Shown here: piece after piece, positions 33,993-41,602 of the stretch
Position numbering within the stretch: the stretch's first letter is position 1
Layout: each line of letters starts with the position of its first letter
Assembly (NCBI GenBank): GCA_947486185.1
Contig: CANKTH010000031.1
Coordinates: 1-46,409 of the forward strand
Reading direction: 5' to 3'
DNA: 46,409 nucleotides
From: Deltaproteobacteria bacterium
GTDB lineage: Bacteria > Myxococcota_A > UBA796 > SXON01
Translations under genes and position numbers: made by a program
Notes under the pieces: model-generated
The model's input: the letters and a program-made list of their open reading frames with translations, nothing else
Told to the model about the DNA's origin: nothing
Database searches by the model: none

Positions 33993-34790
33993 ATGCGGAC
34001 GCCCGTGGTGTTGACCTGGTTGGTGCTGGGAGCGCTGCTCTTCGCGGGTTGCCGTATAGGCCAGCGTCGTCGCGGAACGGACGAGGTCACGCGGCTCCGG
34101 AATGCGGCGAGCGCGGCCTGGGTCTCGCGGAGCGCGCCGGGCGGGCTGGACCTCGCGCGCCAGGCGTCGCTCGCGGTGCTCGCGCGTCGGCCGGAAGACG
34201 CCGCCAGCCTGACGCGGCTCTCGCGGATCGAGTGGATCGCCGCTCATGACGCACCCGAGTCCGCCGTGACCCGGTTTGCTGAGGGCCGCGAGTATGCGTG
34301 GCGCTGTCTCCAGACAGATCCGAGCTTTGGTGCTGCACTCTCGGCTGATTCGGGCCGGCTGACCCGGGCCAACCTCGAGTCCGTCGAGGGCGCCAGCGGC
34401 GTATGCCTCGGGCTGATGGCGACGCATACCATCGGGCTGATGGACGAGCTTGGTCCTGGATCATGGGTGGAGCTCACCGAACTGAAGCTCGTCTCCGTCC
34501 GGCTCGATGCCCTCGCTGCTGCGAGCGGCGCGGCTGCTGGCAGCGTGGCCCAGGCGGCGTGGGTCGCGGGTCGGATCGCGGGGCTGGGCCCGGACCCTGA
34601 CCGGGACGCCGAGGCGAAAAAGCTTGACGAGGCCTGGCAACGCGCGCCAGATGTGCTGCTTTATCCCTGGTCCCTGGGAGAGGCCGTGCCGGAGCGTCAG
34701 CACGAGCTCGCGGCGGCGGCCGCGGCGCCCCGAGAGATTGAAGACCGGGTCTTCTACGACAGGATCGTGGCATGGGCCGCGGCCGACTGA
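33993..34790 (+). CDS. Helical lipoprotein, TRAP-transporter TatT-like
   Basis: A 265-residue lipoprotein with signal ending LLFAGC (Cys20). The rest is alpha-helical with TPR-like pairs: AASAAWVSRSAPGGLDLARQASLAVLARRP, then LTRLSRIEWIAAHDAPE, FAEGREYAWRCL and further Ala-rich helices. This fits TatT-type lipoproteins (TPR-like, partner of TRAP solute transporters) in part, but I see no TRAP genes nearby and the family call is tentative. It is divergent from hemD and convergent with rpsU. Confidence 0.65.
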   Translation: MRTPVVLTWLVLGALLFAGCRIGQRRRGTDEVTRLRNAASAAWVSRSAPGGLDLARQASLAVLARRPEDAASLTRLSRIEWIAAHDAPESAVTRFAEGREYAWRCLQTDPSFGAALSADSGRLTRANLESVEGASGVCLGLMATHTIGLMDELGPGSWVELTELKLVSVRLDALAAASGAAAGSVAQAAWVAGRIAGLGPDPDRDAEAKKLDEAWQRAPDVLLYPWSLGEAVPERQHELAAAAAAPREIEDRVFYDRIVAWAAAD

Positions 34791-34816
34791 CCGGGCGAGC
34801 CGCAAAAACACCACAA

Positions 34817-34842
34817 GCGCCCTCCGCGGTGAGCAGGGGCGC
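34817..34842. terminator. Bidirectional terminator between TatT-like gene and rpsU
   Basis: GCGCCC (34817-34822) pairs with GGGCGC (34837-34842). On the minus strand the stem is followed by a T-rich stretch (TTGTGGTGTTTTTG), suitable for rpsU. On the plus strand a short TTT follows. The position between convergent genes supports it. Confidence 0.55.
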
Positions 34843-34884
34843 TGGGGTTTGAGTCGAGGTGCGGGGAGCGCCCCGCGCCGAGCC

Positions 34885-35115
34885 TCAGGGGGTCGGGGTG
34901 GTCGGCCCGCGGGTGGGGCGACGTTGAGCGCGACGCATCGCCTTCCGACGGCGCTTCTCGGCGAGGCGCTGCTTCAGGCGGCGCTTCTCACCCGGCTTGA
35001 GGTAAAAGCTGTTCTTCTTGATGTCCTTCCGGATGCCCTCGCGCTCGACTTTACGGCGGAAGCGGCGCAGCGCCTTCTCAAAGGGCTCGTTGTCGCGAAC
35101 GGTGACGATGACCAA
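34885..35115 (-). CDS. rpsU: 30S ribosomal protein S21
   Basis: A 76-residue basic ribosomal protein. VIVTVRDNEPFEKALRRF is the conserved start of S21, followed by the Arg/Lys-rich helix (IRKDIKKNSFYLKPGEKRR). S21 is the last protein to join the 30S subunit and helps pairing of the anti-Shine-Dalgarno sequence. The start is taken as TTG 35115, with GAGG five bases upstream; the longer frame upstream has no site and non-S21 sequence. The C-terminal TRGPTTPTP extension is unusual. The outer-membrane barrel gene precedes it on the same strand, 60 bp away. Confidence 0.93.
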   Translation of the reverse strand: MVIVTVRDNEPFEKALRRFRRKVEREGIRKDIKKNSFYLKPGEKRRLKQRLAEKRRRKAMRRAQRRPTRGPTTPTP

Positions 35116-35175
35116 ATTTACCTCAAAGGAGTTGGGCGCACGGCTAACAGAACGGAGCGCGGAGCGCAAAGAAAA

Positions 35176-35961
35176 TCAGAACATCACGCCGACGGCGCCG
35201 CCGCCGTAGAACATATCGTGGAAACCGCCCTCCAGCCGGATGGACGCACGATCCGACAGGTTGAAACGGAGCCCTGCGGTGACATCGATGATCGGCAACA
35301 CCCCGGGAATGCCCTGAAGCGGGCCGTCGTTGGCGCATCCGGTCTCAAATCGCCGATAGGCGTTGTCGGTACGGCCGCATTCGGCGTCGATGTTGTCGGG
35401 GTTGGCGACGTCCTCCGACTCGCCGGGGTCCCACTCCGTCACGCTGCCGGTCAGCACGCCCAGGCCGAGTCCGCCGCCGACGCTGATCCCGAACCAGGGG
35501 CTCGCCTCGAACACGTGCGCGTAGTTCCCGCCAAACGCGATCATGCCGAGGTTGTTGGGCTGCAGGTAGGAGCCGTCGCTGTAGTCGGGCGGGTTCTCGG
35601 CGTCGTCCCAGTAGCCGCCGCCCATCACCACGCCGATGTACTCGGCGTAGAAGATGCCGTTGTTCCCTTTGCTGGCCACGACGTACTCGACGCCCGAGAC
35701 GTAGGCCCGGACCGCCGGGCGCTCCGGCAGCTCGGAGTCGGTGCCGCCGTTCCGGTGGTACCACGCGTCGAGGATGCTCTGAGGAATGCCCATGTAGCGG
35801 GCACGGATGTTGAGCTCCATCGTCGTCGTCCGCGTACGGATCGGTGTGACGCTCGCTTGGGCCGGCGTGCCGGGGCCAGGCCCGGGGGACGGGAGGGGAG
35901 TCGAGGTTGCCGGCGCGTCTTCGGCGCGCGCGACCTGGAGGAGCAGCAGGGCGACCAGCAT
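35176..35961 (-). CDS. Outer-membrane beta-barrel protein, unknown function
   Basis: A 261-residue exported protein: short signal (MLVALLLLQVARA), then a Pro/Thr-rich linker, then a barrel. Alternating strands are visible (MELNIRARYMGI, AVRAYVSGVEYVVASKG, IFYAEYIGVVMGGG, WFGISVGGGLGLGVLTG, IDVTAGLRFNL, ASIRLEGGFHDMFYG) and the chain ends in Phe (GGAVGVMF), as expected for BAM-assembled barrels. Two Cys (AECGRTDN, FETGCAND) lie in one long loop and may be disulfide-bonded. The sequence does not match a named porin. A GAAGG site lies just before ATG 35961. Confidence 0.78.
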   Translation of the reverse strand: MLVALLLLQVARAEDAPATSTPLPSPGPGPGTPAQASVTPIRTRTTTMELNIRARYMGIPQSILDAWYHRNGGTDSELPERPAVRAYVSGVEYVVASKGNNGIFYAEYIGVVMGGGYWDDAENPPDYSDGSYLQPNNLGMIAFGGNYAHVFEASPWFGISVGGGLGLGVLTGSVTEWDPGESEDVANPDNIDAECGRTDNAYRRFETGCANDGPLQGIPGVLPIIDVTAGLRFNLSDRASIRLEGGFHDMFYGGGAVGVMF

Positions 35962-36060
35962 GGACCTTCCGGAGCGGGTTGAGACCTTCCTATCTCACGT
36001 TGGCGCGGTCGGTGTCAACGACCCCCCGGGGGGCTACGTGGTGCGGAGCGATGAGGCGGG

Positions 36061-36510
36061 ATGGGGCGGGCGCTGTGGGTCGTGACCCTGAGTGGGACTT
36101 CGGGGCTGCTGTTTAGCGGCTGCCTTCACGTCGGAACGCCGCCATCTGCTGCTGCGTGGGTTGTGCAGGTGGAGGCGCCCGTCGCGGAGCCTGACCTGGA
36201 TCGAGCGCTCAAAGGTGTGTTGGAGGCGGAGTTGCGCGCGCGCGGTGCCTGGGGAGGGCCGATCGCGGTGGTGCGGGTGGTGCAGGCGGATTGGGTGCCG
36301 GAGCGGCGCTTGGATGAGGTGTTGGTGTACGCAGCGCGACTGGCGGTGGAGGTGGACACCGGATCACAACAACGTCGTTTCTCCGCCACGACCAGCCGCG
36401 GCGGCCTCGGCGACGGTGCCGGAGCGTCACGCGCGCGGGAGGAGGCCTTCTTGGCGCTGGCCCAGGAGCTGGGTGTGGTGGCGGCGGCCTGGCTGGCCGC
36501 GGGAGGCTGA
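36061..36510 (+). CDS. Small lipoprotein of unknown family
   Basis: A 149-residue lipoprotein with lipobox LFSGC (Cys21). The body alternates helices and strands: WVVQVEAPVAEPDLDRALKGVLEAELRARG, IAVVRVVQADWVPER, LAVEVDTGSQQRRFSATT, then an Ala-rich C-terminal helix. The general shape (lipoprotein, short alpha/beta domain) recalls LptE-type proteins, but no specific motif was found. GAGG stands four bases before ATG 36061. Divergent from the outer-membrane barrel gene, convergent with the hydrolase. Confidence 0.65.
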   Translation: MGRALWVVTLSGTSGLLFSGCLHVGTPPSAAAWVVQVEAPVAEPDLDRALKGVLEAELRARGAWGGPIAVVRVVQADWVPERRLDEVLVYAARLAVEVDTGSQQRRFSATTSRGGLGDGAGASRAREEAFLALAQELGVVAAAWLAAGG

Positions 36511-36524
36511 GCGCTCCACGGAGA

Positions 36525-37760
36525 TCACTCCGCCACCGCGGCGCCCCCCGCCGCCAGCACCATCCGAACCGCCGCATATACCTGTGGATGGCACTGGATT
36601 TGATGGTGGAGCACCCCCCTGAACGTGTAGGTGAGCACCGGACCGCACCCGGCTCGGGGGCCCGATGCGCTCTCGACCGTCACCAACAGATCTCCCGTGA
36701 GCCCGCCGAGCCGGGGATCGACCGTGGCGGTAGCCGACAGAAAACTGTAGGAGATGTGTGGGAGAAGTGCGACGTCGCCCGGCTCCTCGCCGACCTCTCC
36801 CTCCCGGAGATCCTGAATCCCGGCGCTCCTTACATCGAGGATCTGGCCGATGATCCGGGTCGCGGGGAGGTCCACCGAGCCCAGGAGCATCGCGAGCTGA
36901 TCGGCCCACTGGGCCACGGGTGAGCCCCGATGCGGACTCGCGAGCGACACGAGCTGGGTCACCCGACCCAGCCACTGCTGTCCGGCGCGCGCGGCGCTGT
37001 GGGTGGCGCTCCGAGCGACCAGACCGCCCATGCTGTGGCCGAGCAGGAGCAGGGTCTCAGGTTCCCAGGCGAGCGTGAGCGCCTCGAGGCGCTCCGCGAG
37101 CATTCGACCATTGTCGGCGATAGAGCGGCCGGTATTGTAACGGACGTAGACCGGCTGGAGGCCGAGGTCGCTCGCCAGCAGGGAGCCGAAGGTCGCGGCC
37201 GCGTCCCCGTGGTATGCGCCGGAGTCCAAGCACCAGGACCATTCCGTAGTTGCCAGGCCGTGAATCAACACCACCACCCGCGGGCGATCGGCGCGGGAGG
37301 CGGGTTTCTCGGGCAGATAGTGGTCCCCGTGCCGGAGCTTCATGCCGAGGTCGAGGGACCCGCTTCCGCCACCGAGCCGATCGCCCATCACGCCGTTGAT
37401 GAGCCCAAGAGCGGCGTCCTCCGCCCACTCTGGACCGCCAACCGCATCCGACCGGAGCGACACCGGCCCGCCCTCGACCACGGGAACCTGCGCGAGCCCC
37501 GCGTCGAGGAGGAGCTCAACGCTGCGGTTGACCACCCGCACGCTCCCAAGCACGCCCTCGGTGGACACCCGGCGGAGCTCGTCGATGAGCCTCGCGGGAC
37601 CCGCGATCAGCGGGACCGCGTCCGTGACTCGCCGCACATTACGGGCGGTGGAGGCGTGTCCTTCGCCGACCAGCCGGGTCGTTGCATCGACGCCGTCATG
37701 GATCAGCGCCGCCCAGCTCCGCCAACGAACCCGCCGCCAGTCGAAGCTCCGGCGGTTCAT
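36525..37760 (-). CDS. Alpha/beta-hydrolase, lipase/PGAP1-like esterase
   Basis: A ~411-residue cytoplasmic hydrolase. The oxyanion strand VVVLIHGLATTEWSW precedes a large insert, and the nucleophile elbow is LLLLGHSMGGLVAR (Ser in GHSMGG). ASPHRGSPVA follows, a block typical of PGAP1/lipase-class alpha/beta-hydrolases. The C-terminal His could be in GVLHHQIQCHPQVY. The ~150 residues before the domain are helical and polar. ATG 37760 has no obvious site but the frame upstream is unlike protein. Convergent with the small lipoprotein, downstream of holA (139-bp gap). Confidence 0.85.
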   Translation of the reverse strand: MNRRSFDWRRVRWRSWAALIHDGVDATTRLVGEGHASTARNVRRVTDAVPLIAGPARLIDELRRVSTEGVLGSVRVVNRSVELLLDAGLAQVPVVEGGPVSLRSDAVGGPEWAEDAALGLINGVMGDRLGGGSGSLDLGMKLRHGDHYLPEKPASRADRPRVVVLIHGLATTEWSWCLDSGAYHGDAAATFGSLLASDLGLQPVYVRYNTGRSIADNGRMLAERLEALTLAWEPETLLLLGHSMGGLVARSATHSAARAGQQWLGRVTQLVSLASPHRGSPVAQWADQLAMLLGSVDLPATRIIGQILDVRSAGIQDLREGEVGEEPGDVALLPHISYSFLSATATVDPRLGGLTGDLLVTVESASGPRAGCGPVLTYTFRGVLHHQIQCHPQVYAAVRMVLAAGGAAVAE

Positions 37761-37899
37761 ACGCGCACGCTGTTCGTATGGGTGGGGGCAGCCTGTAGCA
37801 CGGTGGGTACCCGGGTTCGGCCGTTGGTATACCCGCGTCGAGGGACGATGGTGGGGGAGTTTTGGCACGGGCTTCGTCCGGTCTGGGGCGAGCCTTCTC

Positions 37900-38904
37900 T
37901 TACAGACAGGTCAACCGCAGCACGAGGCCTTCAAAGACCCGCCGATCCCCGGCGCGCGAGAAGTTCATCAGGCGGTTGGCCGCCGCGATCTCCTCAAGCA
38001 GGCCAGACGGCGACAGCGTCACGTGCTTCAGCGTCTCGGCCATCGCGCGCGCGACCGCCGGGTTCATTCGCAGGTTGGCGTCCCGCTCGTTGAGACCGCG
38101 GCGTATCACATCTTGCAAGGTCAATAACTGGCGGATCTGCCAGGAGACGCTCGCGAGAAGCCGGTGGCTGGGCTCCCCGTCCTCCAACAGGCGATGGAGC
38201 GCTTCCAACGCTTTGTTTCGGTTTCGGCCGACCAGCGCGTTGGTCAGTGCCCAGACCTCCGTCTCGGCGGTGGACGCGATGACGCTCTCGACCGTCGCGC
38301 GGTCGATTCGACCGCCCGCGCCGGCATAATTCACCAACTTCTCCACCTCGCCGGCGAGCCCGGACAGACGTTCGCCGACCAGGGTCACGAGGTGCCGGGC
38401 GGCGTCGAGCTCCAACGTGACGCCCGCCTCGGCGGCACGCTGGACGGCGTAGCGAGCGGGATCGGTATCGCCTCCGTCAAACTTCAGGACCATCCCACAT
38501 TTCTTGACGGCGTTCTGGATCCGGAGGCCTCGGTCCATGCCCTCGGAGGCCGCGGGAAAACGTTCGCCGGAGAGCAGCAGCACCGTCGAGGGGACGGGGT
38601 TCACCAGGTACTCGAGCAGCCGATCCAGGAGGAGGACCGGAGCTTCTTGCACCTGTCGGATCACGACGAGGCGCCGCGCGGCCATCATTGGCACGCTGGC
38701 CGCGATGTCGGCGAAGCGGGCGGTCCCCTCGTCGGGCGCCGAGAGCACCGCGTGGTTGAAGGCCGCGACGGGACCTGCGACAACCGCCGCTTCCACCAGC
38801 TTTTCAGCCTCACGCACCAGGAGGCCCTCGGCGCCGATGGTCACGTACACCGGAACCGGTGCCTCACGGAGCGAACGACGGAGGGTTTCGAGCGGATCCA
38901 CCAC
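37900..38904 (-). CDS. holA: DNA polymerase III, delta subunit
   Basis: A 334-residue clamp-loader subunit that opens the beta clamp. Recognisable blocks are VYVTIGAEGLLVREAEKLVEAA, MMAARRLVVIRQVQ, STVLLLSGERFP, then the domain II/III boundary LVTLVGERLSGLAGEVEKLVNYAG, and ALTNALVGRNRNKALEALHRLLEDGEP with SWQIRQLLTLQDV, which are typical of HolA. There is no functional Walker motif, as expected for delta. GTG 38904 is the first codon; a second in-frame GTG follows at once. The 205-bp region 38905-39109 is a divergent promoter region with iadA and shows nothing else. Confidence 0.93.
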   Translation of the reverse strand: MVDPLETLRRSLREAPVPVYVTIGAEGLLVREAEKLVEAAVVAGPVAAFNHAVLSAPDEGTARFADIAASVPMMAARRLVVIRQVQEAPVLLLDRLLEYLVNPVPSTVLLLSGERFPAASEGMDRGLRIQNAVKKCGMVLKFDGGDTDPARYAVQRAAEAGVTLELDAARHLVTLVGERLSGLAGEVEKLVNYAGAGGRIDRATVESVIASTAETEVWALTNALVGRNRNKALEALHRLLEDGEPSHRLLASVSWQIRQLLTLQDVIRRGLNERDANLRMNPAVARAMAETLKHVTLSPSGLLEEIAAANRLMNFSRAGDRRVFEGLVLRLTCL

Positions 38905-39109
38905 GGCGGACTATCCCATAGGCAGCCGCCAGGACGCGGAGCGGCCGCACTCTCAGCACGGCCCGCGCCCGATACCCAGCTTCCCGGCGATCAACGCCGC
39001 CCACGCGTCGTACCGCTCGTTCAGTACACCTGTTCCACACTGATCGTGCGCTCCCGCCGCGAGGCCCCGCGGGCTCGCCTGGCGCGCATAGACCGGCTAC
39101 CGGTCCCGC

Positions 39110-40318
39110 ATGTTGACCTTGTTCCAAAACGCGAGGGTCTACGCGCCAGAGGCGCTGGGCGTGGTCGATATCCTGGTTGGTGGCCGTGAGATCCTGGCCA
39201 TCGGTGTGCTCGGGCCGCCGCCGACCGGCTTGGGCGTCACGGTTCACGATCTCGAGGGACGGCGGGTGATCCCGGGTCTTGTGGACGTACACAGCCACCT
39301 TTCGGGCGGGGGAGGGGAGGGGGGCGCCCACACCCGGGTGCCGGCGTTGGGGCCCTCGAGCCTGCTCGCCGCGGGGGTGACCACCGTCGTGGGCCTGTTG
39401 GGCACCGACACCGACACGCGGTCCATCGCCGAGCTGCTCGCGACCTCACGCGGTCTGGATCCTTATGGCATCACGAGCTTCTGCTACACGGGCGGCTACG
39501 TCGTGCCGCCGCTGACGCTCACCGGCTCCGTACGCGGCGATCTGGTCCACGTCGACCGTATCATCGCGGTGGGAGAGACCGCGATCTCGGACCATCGCTC
39601 GAGTCAGCCAAGCTACGACGAGCTCATCCGTCTGGCCGCCGACGCCCACGTAAGCGGGATGATGACGGGCAAAGCCGGATTATTACACCTGCACCTCGGC
39701 GACGGTCGCCGGGGCCTGGAGATGGTGCGGCGCGCCCTGGATGAAACAGAACTTCCTTCCAGGGTCTTTCATCCCACCCACGTCAACCGCAACCGCAACT
39801 TGTGGGCTGAGGCCGTCGAGCTGGGCCGCGCCCGGCAGCATGATCCGGCCGGCCTGATCGTCGATGTGACCGCATTCCCGCCCGAGCCGCGAGTCCCGAG
39901 CGCCCATGACGATATCCTGGCCTGGCTCGAGGCGGGCCTCTCGCTCGAGCGACTGACCCTGTCATCAGATGGTGGAGGGTGTCTCCCAGTTTTTGACAGC
40001 GCTGGAGCGCTCCTGTCGATGGAGGTCGGGGCGAGTCGTAGCCTGCTGGACACGGTGAGAGCGCTCGTTCGCGTTGGCTTGGATTGGTCGCACGCGCTCC
40101 TGCCCTGTACCCGCACGGCGGCGCGGCATTTCCGGCTGCGCGGTAAGGGCGAGCTACGGGTCGGCGCCGACGCCGATCTGCTGGTGCTCGATGCGGCCGG
40201 CGAGGTGGAGACGGTGATGACCGGTGGTGGGCTGCGGATATGGCGGGGAGAGGTGCTGAAACCAGGATTGTTCGAGGGGGTCGCGGGTCGCGTTCCCGCC
40301 GCAGGCCCGATGAGTTAG
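39110..40318 (+). CDS. iadA: Isoaspartyl dipeptidase (beta-aspartyl-peptidase)
   Basis: A 402-residue amidohydrolase that cleaves beta-aspartyl dipeptides left by protein ageing. VIPGLVDVHSHLSGGGGEGG carries the His-x-His metal ligands followed by the Gly-rich segment specific to IadA. Further blocks are SFCYTGGY, GETAISDHRSSQP, MMTGKAGLLHLHLGDG, VFHPTHVNRN (metal His) and TLSSDGGG (catalytic Asp). The set is closer to IadA than to dihydroorotase. It forms an operon with mtnA, 23 bp downstream. The window also encodes an asparaginase, but the two genes are far apart. Confidence 0.94.
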   Translation: MLTLFQNARVYAPEALGVVDILVGGREILAIGVLGPPPTGLGVTVHDLEGRRVIPGLVDVHSHLSGGGGEGGAHTRVPALGPSSLLAAGVTTVVGLLGTDTDTRSIAELLATSRGLDPYGITSFCYTGGYVVPPLTLTGSVRGDLVHVDRIIAVGETAISDHRSSQPSYDELIRLAADAHVSGMMTGKAGLLHLHLGDGRRGLEMVRRALDETELPSRVFHPTHVNRNRNLWAEAVELGRARQHDPAGLIVDVTAFPPEPRVPSAHDDILAWLEAGLSLERLTLSSDGGGCLPVFDSAGALLSMEVGASRSLLDTVRALVRVGLDWSHALLPCTRTAARHFRLRGKGELRVGADADLLVLDAAGEVETVMTGGGLRIWRGEVLKPGLFEGVAGRVPAAGPMS

Positions 40319-40341
40319 CCGGGCGACTCCAAGGAGCGACG

Positions 40342-41409
40342 ATGCTGGTGGATGGCGTGCCCACGCGGACGGTGTGGTGGGCGGGTGACGGGGTGGTGGG
40401 TATGATCAACCAGCCTTTGTTGCCGCACCGATTCGAGCGGGTGGAGATGGCGACGTGGCGGCACACCGCCTCGGCGATCCAGACCATGGTGGTCCGAGGC
40501 GCAGGCGCGATCGGCGCCACGGGCGCGTTGGGCATGGCCCAGGCCGCCGTTGCGGCGGACGAAGCTTACTTTTTTGAGCAGGTGGCGGAAGCGGCCAACG
40601 GCCTCCGCGCGACGCGGCCCACTGCGCAAAACCTGTTCTACGGGATCGACACGGTACTGAAGGCGATCCAGGGTGAAGGCGACCACATCGGGCGTGCGCG
40701 GGAGGCCGCGGTCGCGGCGGCGGTCGCGGTGTGTGATGACGATGCGGAGTGTTGCCGACGTATAGGGGAGCTCGGCGCCCCGCTCTTGAAGGACCGGCGT
40801 CGGGTCAACACCCACTGTAACGCCGGCTGGTTGGCATTTGTCGATTGGGGCAGCGCACTGTCGCCCATCTACCGCGCCCACCGTGATGGTGTCGGCCTGT
40901 TCGTCTACGTCGACGAGACGCGGCCTCGGCAACAGGGGAGCCAACTCACGGCCTGGGAGCTCGGGCAGGAGGGGGTCCCGCACGCGATCATCGCGGACAA
41001 CGCGACAGGCCACTATCTCAAAGAGGGCGCGATCGACATCGTGATCGTCGGCTCGGATCGGATCGCGGCGAACGGCGACGTCGCCAACAAGATCGGTACC
41101 TACACCTCCGCTCTGGCGGCACGCGCGGCGGGGGTGCCGTTCTATGTTGCGGCGCCGACAACGACCATCGCGGCGCACACCGCCAGCGGCGCGGACATCC
41201 CGATCGAGGAGCGCGACGACGACGAGGTGCTGTATGTGTGGGGCTGGTCGGACGACGGCCGCTTCATCCGGGTGCGTACCGCGCCCGCGGGATCCAGGGC
41301 TAAAAATCCGGCCTTCGACGTCACCCCCGCCGCGCTCATCAGCGGGATCATCACCGAGAAGAGGATCATTCCGGCCAGCCCCGCTGGCATTCGATCGGTA
41401 GCGCGATGA
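40342..41409 (+). CDS. mtnA: S-methyl-5-thioribose-1-phosphate isomerase
   Basis: A 355-residue enzyme of the methionine salvage pathway converting MTR-1-phosphate to MTRu-1-phosphate. Blocks: VVRGAGAIGATGALGMA, RRVNTHCNAGWLA with the catalytic Cys, FVYVDETRPRQQGSQLTAWEL, IVGSDRIAANGDVANKIGTY with the catalytic Asp, and NPAFDVTPAALISGIITEK. ATG 40342 has AAGGAG five bases upstream; the open frame before it is the end of iadA in another frame. No other methionine-salvage genes are in the window. Confidence 0.95.
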   Translation: MLVDGVPTRTVWWAGDGVVGMINQPLLPHRFERVEMATWRHTASAIQTMVVRGAGAIGATGALGMAQAAVAADEAYFFEQVAEAANGLRATRPTAQNLFYGIDTVLKAIQGEGDHIGRAREAAVAAAVAVCDDDAECCRRIGELGAPLLKDRRRVNTHCNAGWLAFVDWGSALSPIYRAHRDGVGLFVYVDETRPRQQGSQLTAWELGQEGVPHAIIADNATGHYLKEGAIDIVIVGSDRIAANGDVANKIGTYTSALAARAAGVPFYVAAPTTTIAAHTASGADIPIEERDDDEVLYVWGWSDDGRFIRVRTAPAGSRAKNPAFDVTPAALISGIITEKRIIPASPAGIRSVAR

Positions 41410-41425
41410 GGGGGGTGACCGTCGT

Positions 41426-41499
41426 CGGGCGTTTGCCCGCGCGACACGCGAAAGCGCGTCGGGGTCGAGCCGACGGTTCTGGAAAGACTCTGTAGAACC
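41426..41499 (+). other. Dense series of four hairpins in the mtnA downstream gap
   Basis: The 172-bp intergenic gap holds four hairpins in a row: CGGGC/GCCCG (41426-41430, 41435-41439); CGACACGC/GCGCGTCG with a GAAA tetraloop and one mismatch (41442-41449, 41454-41461); GTCG/CGAC (41464-41467, 41471-41474); GGTTCT/AGAACC (41475-41480, 41494-41499). This is more structure than a terminator needs. It could be an mtnA terminator plus a leader of the next operon, or a small RNA. No T-run is present. Confidence 0.45.
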
Positions 41500-41602
41500 T
41501 GTGTGATGCGGTCGCGGCGGCGAGAGTTCCCCTCGGCTTGCCGACATCGCCCCCTCTAAGGCATACTCCAAGCCGTCAGCCGTGAAGAATCGAGGTTTCA
41601 GG

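Noticed and set aside
40315..41571. 418-codon frame antisense to mtnA
   Set aside because: MtnA motifs on the plus strand are unambiguous; the antisense reading is Arg/Asp-rich without features.
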